From Flavobacterium anhuiense (lineage in GTDB: Bacteria; Bacteroidota; Bacteroidia; Flavobacteriales; Flavobacteriaceae), in the NCBI RefSeq assembly GCF_004151235.1, contig NZ_JUIV01000004.1, forward strand, positions 248,001 to 312,000: a stretch of 64,000 bases of DNA, in the 5' to 3' direction. Below the pieces are notes generated by a model. The model made no database searches. It worked only from the letters and a program-made list of their open reading frames with translations, and was not told the DNA's origin. Made by a program: the position numbers and the translations under genes. Numbering within the stretch: position 1 is the first letter of the stretch; each line of letters opens with the position of its first letter. Below are positions 7,708 to 13,990 of this stretch, piece after piece.

Positions 7708-8235
7708 TTATCTCAATTCATCCCTAACTTCCATCAAAGCAAAACCTAAAAGATTCAATCCTTTCCAAGCTTTCGGATTAAGAACATCTTTGTGGTCACT
7801 TGCCATTCCGATTCCCCAAATTGGATCTACGGGGCTTGCCTCAACAATAACTCGTTCTTTCGTGTTTAGTAAGAAAGTTTTTAAATCAGCATTTTGGCTG
7901 AATTTGTGATAGTTTCCTTGTTTTACAATTTCATATCGGTTTTCTAACCAAACTTTGTCATCATAATTTCTCACTTCACGACCTAGTTTCTTAGCTACTG
8001 CGGGAGAATCTGCTTCAAGGATTTTATCTAAAATTTCCTGATCTTGAAACAATTCAGCTTTTTTTGCCATCATCCAATGTTCGGCTGTTTTGTAAGTCAC
8101 ACCAGCAACTTCAAAAGAACTTAACCACCATTGGCTAAAGCAAGTTTTAGTAACCGTTCCGTCTTTACTTGGCTGATGTCCCCAGAAAAATAAAAATTTA
8201 CTTTCTGGAGCTATGTTATCTATGTTGTATTTCAT
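7708..8235 (-). CDS. NADAR/YbiA-family N-glycosidase
   Basis: I place the start at ATG 8235, giving 175 residues (MKYNIDNIAP...), because an in-frame ATG at 8283 lies in repeat DNA and would add 16 unrelated residues. Family motifs are FFWGHQP near 14-20, SQWW near 30, the TAEHWMMAKK block near 48-57 with the conserved Glu, and the late WGIGMASD. NADAR proteins cleave N-glycosidic bonds of riboflavin intermediates (YbiA) or remove ADP-ribose from modified guanine in DNA. Their linkage to NAD and ADP-ribose genes is a known theme. Confidence 0.88.
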   Translation of the reverse strand: MKYNIDNIAPESKFLFFWGHQPSKDGTVTKTCFSQWWLSSFEVAGVTYKTAEHWMMAKKAELFQDQEILDKILEADSPAVAKKLGREVRNYDDKVWLENRYEIVKQGNYHKFSQNADLKTFLLNTKERVIVEASPVDPIWGIGMASDHKDVLNPKAWKGLNLLGFALMEVRDELR

Positions 8236-8249
8236 TTTTTCTGTTTTTT

Positions 8250-8355
8250 GTTTCAAGTTTAAAGTTTCAGGTTTTTCGCTCAACTTGAAACAGTTAGCAT
8301 TTTTTTCGTTTCAGATTTACGTTACACAGAGAACTTGAAACCTGAAACTTGAAAC
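8250..8355. repeat. Imperfect inverted repeat of GTTTCAAGTTT words between prs-like and NADAR genes
   Basis: The segment 8250-8273 (GTTTCAAGTTT...CAGGTT) is an imperfect inverse of 8332-8355 (AACTTGAAACCTG...GAAAC), with another AACTTGAAAC at 8282-8291. It lies inside the operon and could form an mRNA stem that lowers expression of downstream genes. Confidence 0.55.
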
Positions 8356-8357
8356 AT

Positions 8358-9191
8358 TTAAACTAATTGATCCAATCCAATTACCTTAACGCTTTCACCT
8401 TCAAAATCTTTAAAAGAGTTTGTGGTAAAAATTCCGTCGAAACAGTTTAAAACTTCAAAACCTTTATTGAAGATTCCGTGGCTTACGGCTAAGTATAATT
8501 TTCCGGCATTTTTCTTTTTTAATTCTTCTGCTAATCCTACGAAAGTTCCTCCTCCATCGCAGATATCGTCTACAATTAAACAATCCATTCCTTGTAAATC
8601 ATCTTCGTAAACTTTAAAACCAGATAGTTTTCCAGTTTTTACATCACGGCTTTTACTGCATTCTACAACCTCAACACCACCTAAAAACTCAGATACTTTG
8701 TAGATTTTTTTCAAAGCGCCTCCGTCTGGAGATATTAGTTTTACATCATTTCCGATATTTTCTAAAACTGCTTTTATAAAAGTATAATTCGGAATTACAG
8801 TGCTATTATTCAACAAAGCAGGAGTTACTTCTGAATGCGCATCAAAAACAAAAACTTTGTTCAATTGCATCGCATTAATAATATCAGCATATACTTTTAC
8901 AGACAACGGTTCGCCTGGAATCATAACACGATCTTGTCTTGCAGCTGGAAAATACGGAATAAAAAGATCGATAATCTTAACATCCATTCTACGTAACGCA
9001 TCGATGGTAACGCACAATAAACCTAAATCATTGAATGAATTCAATCTATGTGTAACGGTTACTTTTCTATTAGCATCAAAATCTGGCGCAATTTTAATGT
9101 GTGGCTCACCTCCAGAAAATGTAAAACTTTGAAATTTGATTTCTTCCTGATTTTGAAATGGAGCGAATTTTGGGTCGAGATTTAGTATCAT
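8358..9191 (-). CDS. Diverged ribose-phosphate pyrophosphokinase-like enzyme (candidate ADP-ribose pyrophosphokinase)
   Basis: At 277 residues this is shorter than housekeeping Prs (about 310). It keeps ARQDR at 84-88 and DAHS at 117-120, but its PRPP loop is DDICDGGGT at 208-216 instead of the usual DDxxDTAGT. Two roles fit: making PRPP for the NAMPT-like enzyme, or, as for Adps of the NARP1 pathway, adding pyrophosphate to ADP-ribose. It is the first gene after the regulator, has its own promoter (9219-9226 with 9246-9248) and two flanking palindromes. The changed loop and the operon favour a specialised enzyme over a duplicate of housekeeping Prs. Confidence 0.85.
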   Translation of the reverse strand: MILNLDPKFAPFQNQEEIKFQSFTFSGGEPHIKIAPDFDANRKVTVTHRLNSFNDLGLLCVTIDALRRMDVKIIDLFIPYFPAARQDRVMIPGEPLSVKVYADIINAMQLNKVFVFDAHSEVTPALLNNSTVIPNYTFIKAVLENIGNDVKLISPDGGALKKIYKVSEFLGGVEVVECSKSRDVKTGKLSGFKVYEDDLQGMDCLIVDDICDGGGTFVGLAEELKKKNAGKLYLAVSHGIFNKGFEVLNCFDGIFTTNSFKDFEGESVKVIGLDQLV

Positions 9192-9201
9192 AGCTTTTTA
9201 G

Positions 9202-9222
9202 TTTGCGTTAATTATACGCAAA
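9202..9222. promoter_or_regulatory. Operator 1: palindrome TTTGCGT-N7-ACGCAAA
   Basis: Perfect 7-bp arms with a 7-bp spacer, overlapping the -7 box of the prs-like gene. The same architecture recurs at 9254-9274. The adjacent gene encodes an NrtR-type regulator, the most likely ligand of this site. Confidence 0.75.
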
Positions 9223-9248
9223 TGTAGAATTTAATTTTGAATAAACAA
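9219..9248 (-). promoter_or_regulatory. Promoter of the prs-like/NAD operon
   Basis: On the minus strand a -33 TTG (9246-9248) is separated by 19 bp from TACATTTG (9219-9226), which matches TTG-N17-23-TAnnTTTG. Operator 1 overlaps the -7 box and operator 2 lies just upstream of the -33 element. Confidence 0.7.
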
Positions 9249-9253
9249 TTTAT

Positions 9254-9274
9254 TTTGTGTAAAAATTACGCAAA
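9254..9274. promoter_or_regulatory. Operator 2: palindrome TTTGTGT-N7-ACGCAAA
   Basis: Second copy of the operator, with one mismatch between arms. It overlaps the stop codon of the regulator gene (9266-9268). Its centre is 52 bp from that of operator 1, about five helical turns, which suits cooperative binding or looping. Confidence 0.72.
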
Positions 9275-9958
9275 CTTTATTTCGAAGTGAAATCCTTTTT
9301 GAATTAACTCATTATATTTCAACTTATTGAACTTAAAAAGTTTTGCTGGACGGCCTGTTTTAATGGGTGAAAATTTTTCAGTTTCTTCTAAAATACCATA
9401 GCTCAGTATTTTTTTTCTGAAATTGCGACGGTCGATTTCTTTTTCTAAAATGGTGCAGTAAAGATTTTCAAGATCTGAAAACAAGAATTCTTCTGGAAGT
9501 AAATCGAAACCAATTGGTTCATATGTCAATTTGGCTTTAAGCCTTTCTATTCCTTTTTTTAAGATTAAATTATGGTCAAAGGCTAAAGGCGGAATTTCAT
9601 CTATTTTAAACCATTGCACTCTTTCGGCATCTGTATCTGCTTTAATTTCTAAATTCGAAGCATCTACTAAAGCGTAATACGCTACTGAAATAACTCGGTT
9701 TCTAGAATCTCTGTAGATATCATCTCCAAAAGTGTACAATTGTTCCATAAAAGTGAGTTGTACATTGGTTTCTTCGTGCAATTCGCGAATGACAGCATCG
9801 CTTAAAGATTCATCATTCTGAACCAAACCTCCTGGCAAAGCCCAGTATTTTTCTGAAGTGCCAAACTGCTGTTCGATCAACAATGCATATAAACCGTTGT
9901 TTTTATATCCGAAAACAATTGCATCTACGGCAATTCTAATATTTTGCAATTTTTCCAT
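9266..9958 (-). CDS. nrtR: Nudix-winged-helix transcriptional regulator, NrtR type
   Basis: The 230-residue protein has an N-terminal Nudix domain (about 1-145) and a C-terminal winged helix ending in LKYNELIQKGFHFEIKFA. The Nudix box is nearly canonical: G44, E50, R58-E59 and E62-E63, with Asn in place of the final Gly. NrtR proteins bind ADP-ribose-type NAD catabolites through this domain and release operators of NAD genes. Position ahead of the NAD/ADP-ribose operon and the twin palindromes after its stop support this role. Since the catalytic Glu residues are kept, ADP-ribose hydrolysis is also possible. Confidence 0.85.
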   Translation of the reverse strand: MEKLQNIRIAVDAIVFGYKNNGLYALLIEQQFGTSEKYWALPGGLVQNDESLSDAVIRELHEETNVQLTFMEQLYTFGDDIYRDSRNRVISVAYYALVDASNLEIKADTDAERVQWFKIDEIPPLAFDHNLILKKGIERLKAKLTYEPIGFDLLPEEFLFSDLENLYCTILEKEIDRRNFRKKILSYGILEETEKFSPIKTGRPAKLFKFNKLKYNELIQKGFHFEIKFA

Positions 9959-9977
9959 AATCCTAAATCATATCAAA

Positions 9978-9985
9978 CAAATATA
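9978..9985 (-). promoter_or_regulatory. -7 box of nrtR
   Basis: TATATTTG on the minus strand (TAnnTTTG), 19 nt upstream of the nrtR ATG. No TTG is seen at normal distance. Confidence 0.5.
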
Positions 9986-9990
9986 ACGAA

Positions 9991-10045
9991 TGAGAGCCAA
10001 TTTTATAATCTAATGCAAAAGCTTAAATTATAAAATTGGCTCTCA
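9991..10045 (-). terminator. Long hairpin between the PKD lipoprotein gene and nrtR
   Basis: A 19-bp arm at 9991-10009 (starting TGAGAGCCAATTTTA) is exactly complementary to 10027-10045, with a 17-nt loop. It follows the stop of the lipoprotein gene by 24 bp and most likely terminates it, though the T-run is weak. It also lies just upstream of the nrtR -7 box, so an operator role is possible. Confidence 0.6.
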
Positions 10046-10069
10046 AATATGATCTCTTATTTTGTTTTT

Positions 10070-10426
10070 CTAATTTACCGTAACAGTTCGTTTTGGAATA
10101 GATGTACATTCTTGACCATCTTTTTTAACTGTAACTTCAGCTTTAGCTTCATACGTTCCAGCCGCAGCATAAGTATGTGTTACCACCGCACCAGTTCCTG
10201 TCGTCCCGTCTCCAAATGTCCATTTTACAGAAACCAAAGTTCCGGTTCCGTCATATGTCACTGAGTAATTCATCAATTTAGGATTAGTGGCATCAGTAGA
10301 ATTATGCATTTTCACGTAAAGTGATTCTGCAAGACAATCAATAATTACTTCATCATCGTGTTTACTGCAAGAATTGATTCCAAAAAACACCATCGAAAAC
10401 ATCAAAATAGCCGCAATCTTTTTCAT
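10070..10426 (-). CDS. Small PKD-domain lipoprotein
   Basis: The 118-residue protein has a lipoprotein signal ending in GINSC (Cys20), followed by an acidic stretch (SKHDDE) resembling the Bacteroidota surface-export signal. It then has one PKD domain with the WTFGDG motif near residue 76 and a HTYAAAGTY block near 91. PKD domains mediate adhesion or glycan contacts at the cell surface. A -7 box TATTTTTG lies at 10457-10464. No enzymatic function can be inferred, and its neighbours offer no link. Confidence 0.85.
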   Translation of the reverse strand: MKKIAAILMFSMVFFGINSCSKHDDEVIIDCLAESLYVKMHNSTDATNPKLMNYSVTYDGTGTLVSVKWTFGDGTTGTGAVVTHTYAAAGTYEAKAEVTVKKDGQECTSIPKRTVTVN

Positions 10427-10456
10427 AATCGGAAATTTTTAGTGGTTTATATATAT

Positions 10457-10464
10457 CAAAAATA
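10457..10464 (-). promoter_or_regulatory. -7 box of the PKD lipoprotein gene
   Basis: TATTTTTG on the minus strand fits TAnnTTTG and lies 30 nt upstream of the ATG. Confidence 0.45.
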
Positions 10465-10530
10465 TCCTTTTTAAAAGACATTATCAAACTGAAATACAAG
10501 AATTTTCATCTATTTCACATTTAGCTATTT

Positions 10531-11436
10531 CTATAATCTATTCCCAAAAAACAGTTTCAGTTCTTTCTCGATAATATCAAAAAATGACTTTACGTTATTA
10601 TTTTTTGGAGCTAATAAATACACAAACTCTTCTGGCACGTGAAAACTATTCCAAACTAGTTGCAATTTATTTTCTTTAATATAATTTCTAGCATTACAAT
10701 TCCAAGTGGCTGCGATTCCTTCATTTTTAGCTAAAAGCCTCAACATTTCAGACTCTGAAGGGATAATGTAATTGGGAACCATCGACGGTCTTTTTTTATT
10801 GAAGGCATGCAGCCAGAATAATTTTATATGCGGAATTCTCGCATCGTGACTGTACCATTTCTGCGCATTCAGCCATTGTTCAATTTCGGTGTAATTATCT
10901 GCTTTTAACCTTTGGCGAAACTCTGTTATATCTAAACTTGTTGGAGCAACCAATATCAATTTAATTTTTCCAACAATTTCGTAAGTCGTATCAAAAGTGT
11001 CAAATCTTTTGGTTGTAATAGCAAAATCAAGTTTTTTAGCATCTACTAAAGCAAAAAGTTCATCGTTTTCTGCAAAAGTAAAATCGATTAAATCGAATTT
11101 TGAAATTAAGAGATTGCCAACACAGTCAAAAAGATGCTTCGAGATTCCAACAGAAATCAATCGATTAGCATCTTCGGCTTTAGCCCTGAAACTGGTTTCG
11201 ACACTTTCGAGCCTGTCAAGAGCGTCTATAATCAAATTATTCAGTAACTTAGCATATTCGGTTGGTTCAACACCTTTTGATTTCCGGTTAAATAATCTAT
11301 TTCCGACGTGCGCCTCAAGCATTGAAATCTGCTGACTAACCGCAGGCTGACTCATAAATAATTCCTTCGCAGCCACTGAAAAATTACCGTTTTTGTAAAC
11401 TGCCTTAAAAGTTCTGTACCATTCTAGATTTACCAT
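10531..11436 (-). CDS. LysR-family transcriptional regulator
   Basis: The 301-residue protein has the N-terminal winged HTH (FSVAAKELFMSQPAVSQQ at about 19-36) and a C-terminal effector-binding domain, the usual LysR layout. It is divergent from the DJ-1-like gene at 11522 across 85 bp, the classic arrangement of a LysR regulator and its target. The inducer is unknown. A reactive carbonyl or redox signal would suit the neighbours, which is inference. Confidence 0.92.
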   Translation of the reverse strand: MVNLEWYRTFKAVYKNGNFSVAAKELFMSQPAVSQQISMLEAHVGNRLFNRKSKGVEPTEYAKLLNNLIIDALDRLESVETSFRAKAEDANRLISVGISKHLFDCVGNLLISKFDLIDFTFAENDELFALVDAKKLDFAITTKRFDTFDTTYEIVGKIKLILVAPTSLDITEFRQRLKADNYTEIEQWLNAQKWYSHDARIPHIKLFWLHAFNKKRPSMVPNYIIPSESEMLRLLAKNEGIAATWNCNARNYIKENKLQLVWNSFHVPEEFVYLLAPKNNNVKSFFDIIEKELKLFFGNRL

Positions 11437-11455
11437 GACATAAATTTATTTATAA

Positions 11456-11505
11456 CAAACATAGTTTATTTTATTTTTACTGATATCACTTTCGCCGTAA
11501 ATTTG
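11456..11505. promoter_or_regulatory. Divergent promoters and LysR-type site between the LysR and DJ-1 genes
   Basis: Minus-strand TATGTTTG (11456-11463) and plus-strand TAAATTTG (11498-11505) both match TAnnTTTG. The palindrome AAAC-ATA-GTTT at 11457-11467 lies in a T-N11-A context and overlaps the lysR -7 box, which would fit autoregulation. Confidence 0.5.
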
Positions 11506-11521
11506 TTCAAAATTTAATATT

Positions 11522-12283
11522 ATGAAGAAAATAGCACTATTCGCAATAACTGCATTTACATCTGTAAGCATTTCAGCTGAAGCTCAAAAATCAAACAAGA
11601 AGAGTATGAAAAAAGTATTATTTGTTGTAACCAGCAATGATAAACTGGGCAATACAGGAGAAAAAACAGGATTCTGGTCAGAAGAATTTGCTGCACCATA
11701 TTATGAATTATTAGATCAGGGAGTAGAAATCGCAATCGCTTCTCCGCTTGGAGGCCAGCCGCCGATTGATCCAAAAAGTGCCGATCCAGCTTCGGCAACT
11801 GAAGACACAAAACGTTTTGATGCCGATAAAGTTTTACAGGAAAAATTAAAACACACTCTAAAACTTTCAACGGTTAATCAAAAAGATTACGATGCTGTTT
11901 TTTATCCAGGAGGCCATGGTCCACTTTGGGATTTGGTGCAAGACCATAATTCAATCGCTTTAATTGAATCTTTTTACACACACAATAAACCAGTAGCATT
12001 TGTATGTCACGCTCCTGCAGTTTTGAAAAATGTAAAAGTAAATGGAGAATACTTAGTAAAAGGTAAAAAAATAACCGGATTTACTAATGCCGAAGAAGAA
12101 GCAGTTGGTTTAACAAAAGTAGTTCCGTTTTTATTGGAAGATGCTTTAGCTTCAAACGGCGGAATTTTTTCTAAAGGACCAAACTGGCAACCTTATGCTG
12201 TTGAAGACGGACTTTTAATTACAGGTCAAAATCCAGCGTCATCAAAACTCGTAGCCGATAAATTATTAAAGAAATTGAATTAA
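11522..12283 (+). CDS. Exported DJ-1/PfpI-family protein (Hsp31-like)
   Basis: This 253-residue protein combines a Sec-like signal (MKKIALFAITAFTSVSISAEAQ) with a DJ-1 domain. EEFAAPY near residue 57 supplies the conserved Glu, YPGGHGPLWDL is near 122, and the nucleophile Cys is in VCHAPAV near 160. The Hsp31/HchA branch detoxifies methylglyoxal without glutathione or acts as a holdase. An exported version is less usual than a cytoplasmic one. It is followed by an iron alcohol dehydrogenase after a repeat-filled gap, so the pair could handle aldehydes. Confidence 0.85.
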   Translation: MKKIALFAITAFTSVSISAEAQKSNKKSMKKVLFVVTSNDKLGNTGEKTGFWSEEFAAPYYELLDQGVEIAIASPLGGQPPIDPKSADPASATEDTKRFDADKVLQEKLKHTLKLSTVNQKDYDAVFYPGGHGPLWDLVQDHNSIALIESFYTHNKPVAFVCHAPAVLKNVKVNGEYLVKGKKITGFTNAEEEAVGLTKVVPFLLEDALASNGGIFSKGPNWQPYAVEDGLLITGQNPASSKLVADKLLKKLN

Positions 12284-12292
12284 AAGGTACTA

Positions 12293-12450
12293 TCCCGATA
12301 GCTATCGGGACTGAGTTGCTAAGGGACTAAGTTTTCCTTTAGCAACTTAGACTTTATTAAATAATTAAAAGAATAAAATTAACTCGATGCTAAAATTCCA
12401 AGAGCAATAGGTAAAAAAACTTAGAGCCTCAGTCCCGATAACTATCGGGA
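12293..12450. repeat. Inverted pair of TCCCGATAGCTATCGGGA palindromes
   Basis: The 18-bp palindrome at 12293-12310 recurs with two changes at 12433-12450. The flanks are inverted too (GGGACTGAG...GCTAAG against CTTAGAGCCTCAGTCCC), so the whole 160 bp can fold back. A separate hairpin AGTTGCTAAGG...CCTTTAGCAACT lies at 12313-12347 and may terminate the DJ-1 gene. Confidence 0.75.
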
Positions 12451-12476
12451 TAGCATCTTAGAACCTTAAAAAAAAT

Positions 12477-13634
12477 ATGTTAAACTTCGAATTATACAAT
12501 CCGACAAACTTAGTTTTCGGGAAAGGGCAAATTGAAAAACTTTCAACTTTAGTTCCAAAAAATGCAAAAATTCTTTTGGCTTACGGCGGTGGAAGCATTT
12601 TTAAAAATGGAATCTACGATCAGGTGATTGCTAACTTAAAAGGTTTTGAAATTGTAGAATTTGGCGGAATTGAGCCAAATCCGAGATTTGAAACTCTGAT
12701 GAAAGCCGTTGGTGTAATCAAAGCAGAAAAAATCGATTTTATTTTGGCTGTTGGTGGTGGATCTGTAATTGATGGCGTTAAATTTATTTCGGGCGCTGTT
12801 AATTTTGAAGGAAATCCAATTGACATTCTTCAAAAAAGAATTTTAATTAAAGAAAATGCAATGCCATTCGGAACTGTTTTAACGCTACCTGCAACAGGAA
12901 GCGAAATGAATTCTGGATATGTGGTAACGATTGAAGCAACTCAAGAAAAATTATCTTCTGGCGGAAGCGCTTTATTTCCACAATTCTCTATTTGTGACCC
13001 GACTGTGATTTCTTCTTTACCAAAAAGACAAATCGAAAATGGTGTTGTAGATGCTTACACACACGTAATGGAGCAATATTTAACCTATCCAACAGATGCT
13101 TTTCTTCAGGACAGAATTGCTGAAGGAATTCTACAGACTTTAATTGAAGTTGGTCCAGGAGTAGTTAAAAATCCAACCGATTATACTTTGGCTTCTAATT
13201 TTATGTGGAGCTGTACGATGGCATTAAACGGATTAATCCAGAAAGGTGTTCCAAGCGATTGGGCAACGCATATGATTGGTCACGAATTGACAGCACTTTA
13301 CGAAATTGATCATGCTAGAACTTTGGCGATAATTGGACCAAGTTTGTACCATGTAATGTTTGAAACTAAAAAAGCAAAATTAGCACAATACGGAAGAAGA
13401 ATCTTCAACTTAACAGGTTCTGATGAAGAAGTAGCCAAAGAAGCCATCAACAAAACGGTTGAATTTTTCCATACAATGGGAATGGACACTAAACTTTCTC
13501 AATACACAGAAGACTATTCCAATACAGCAGACTTTATCGTAAAACGTTTTGATGAAAGAGGCTGGAAAGGTTTAGGAGAAAATCAATTGGTAACTTTAGA
13601 CAAAGTAAAATCAATTGTTGAACTTTCTTATTAA
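12477..13634 (+). CDS. Iron-containing alcohol dehydrogenase (YqhD/BdhA type)
   Basis: The 385-residue length and motifs match NADPH-dependent YqhD/butanol dehydrogenases. GGGS near residue 39 and AVGGGSVIDG near 92-101 bind the nucleotide, and the metal ligands lie in DAYTHVMEQY near 194 and the GHELTALYEIDHART stretch near 267-281. Such enzymes reduce aldehydes to alcohols and protect against lipid-peroxidation and methylglyoxal products. It lies 193 bp from the DJ-1 gene, in the same direction. The leader CTTAGAACCTTAAAAAAAAT before the ATG resembles those at 17970 and 49690. Confidence 0.93.
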   Translation: MLNFELYNPTNLVFGKGQIEKLSTLVPKNAKILLAYGGGSIFKNGIYDQVIANLKGFEIVEFGGIEPNPRFETLMKAVGVIKAEKIDFILAVGGGSVIDGVKFISGAVNFEGNPIDILQKRILIKENAMPFGTVLTLPATGSEMNSGYVVTIEATQEKLSSGGSALFPQFSICDPTVISSLPKRQIENGVVDAYTHVMEQYLTYPTDAFLQDRIAEGILQTLIEVGPGVVKNPTDYTLASNFMWSCTMALNGLIQKGVPSDWATHMIGHELTALYEIDHARTLAIIGPSLYHVMFETKKAKLAQYGRRIFNLTGSDEEVAKEAINKTVEFFHTMGMDTKLSQYTEDYSNTADFIVKRFDERGWKGLGENQLVTLDKVKSIVELSY

Positions 13635-13650
13635 TGAAATTCCAATTTGA

Positions 13651-13702
13651 AAATTCCAAATTCCAAATCTTTTGAGATTACCCAATTGGAACTTGGAATT
13701 TT
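13651..13702. repeat. Imperfect inverted repeat of ATTCCAAATTCC words
   Basis: AAATTCCAAATTCC at 13651-13664 is an imperfect inverse of CCAATTGGAACTTGGAATTT at 13682-13701. A closely related element stands after thiL at 53100-53176. Confidence 0.5.
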
Positions 13703-13720
13703 AGAATTGAGATTTAAATA

Positions 13721-13757
13721 AAAAAGGCGTTCTTAACAAGTTTAGGAACGCCTTTTT
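13721..13757 (+). terminator. Terminator of the alcohol dehydrogenase gene
   Basis: AAAAAGGCGTTC (13721-13732) pairs with GAACGCCTTTTT (13746-13757), a 12-bp stem with a T-rich end. The rest of the gap to 13960 shows only AT-rich DNA and then the gpsA promoter. Confidence 0.85.
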
Positions 13758-13940
13758 AAAATACTAAAACAAAACTAACTAACTCAATTTTTTTTAAATT
13801 CATTAAAATTCTAATTTATAAACTTTTATAACGATACTGTTTTGATTTTATTGTATTGCATTGCAAAAAAATATTTTAGGCTAAAACCTCTTGAAAGTCA
13901 TTGTAATTAAAGGGCTTTTTTAAATTTCTTAAAGCAGATT

Positions 13941-13972
13941 TTGCTTTATTAGCACATTATTAAGTACTTTTG
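13941..13972 (+). promoter_or_regulatory. Promoter of gpsA
   Basis: TTG at 13941-13943, 21-bp spacer, TACTTTTG at 13965-13972, matching TTG-N17-23-TAnnTTTG. The last three bases of the -7 box are an in-frame TTG that must therefore not be the start codon. Confidence 0.75.
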
Positions 13973-13990
13973 TTTCAAATTAATAAAATA

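Noticed and set aside
8236..8283. Longer N-terminus of the NADAR protein from ATG 8283
   Set aside because: The added 16 residues are encoded by GTTTCAAGTTT repeat DNA, and the family homology begins at MKYNIDN, so ATG 8235 is preferred.
11556..11870. 104-codon antisense frame in the DJ-1 gene
   Set aside because: Antisense to a clearly conserved enzyme, with low-complexity composition; a shadow frame.
13970..13990. TTG start extending GpsA by seven residues
   Set aside because: The TTG is the end of the -7 box TACTTTTG, so it would precede the transcription start; ATG 13991 fits GpsA.
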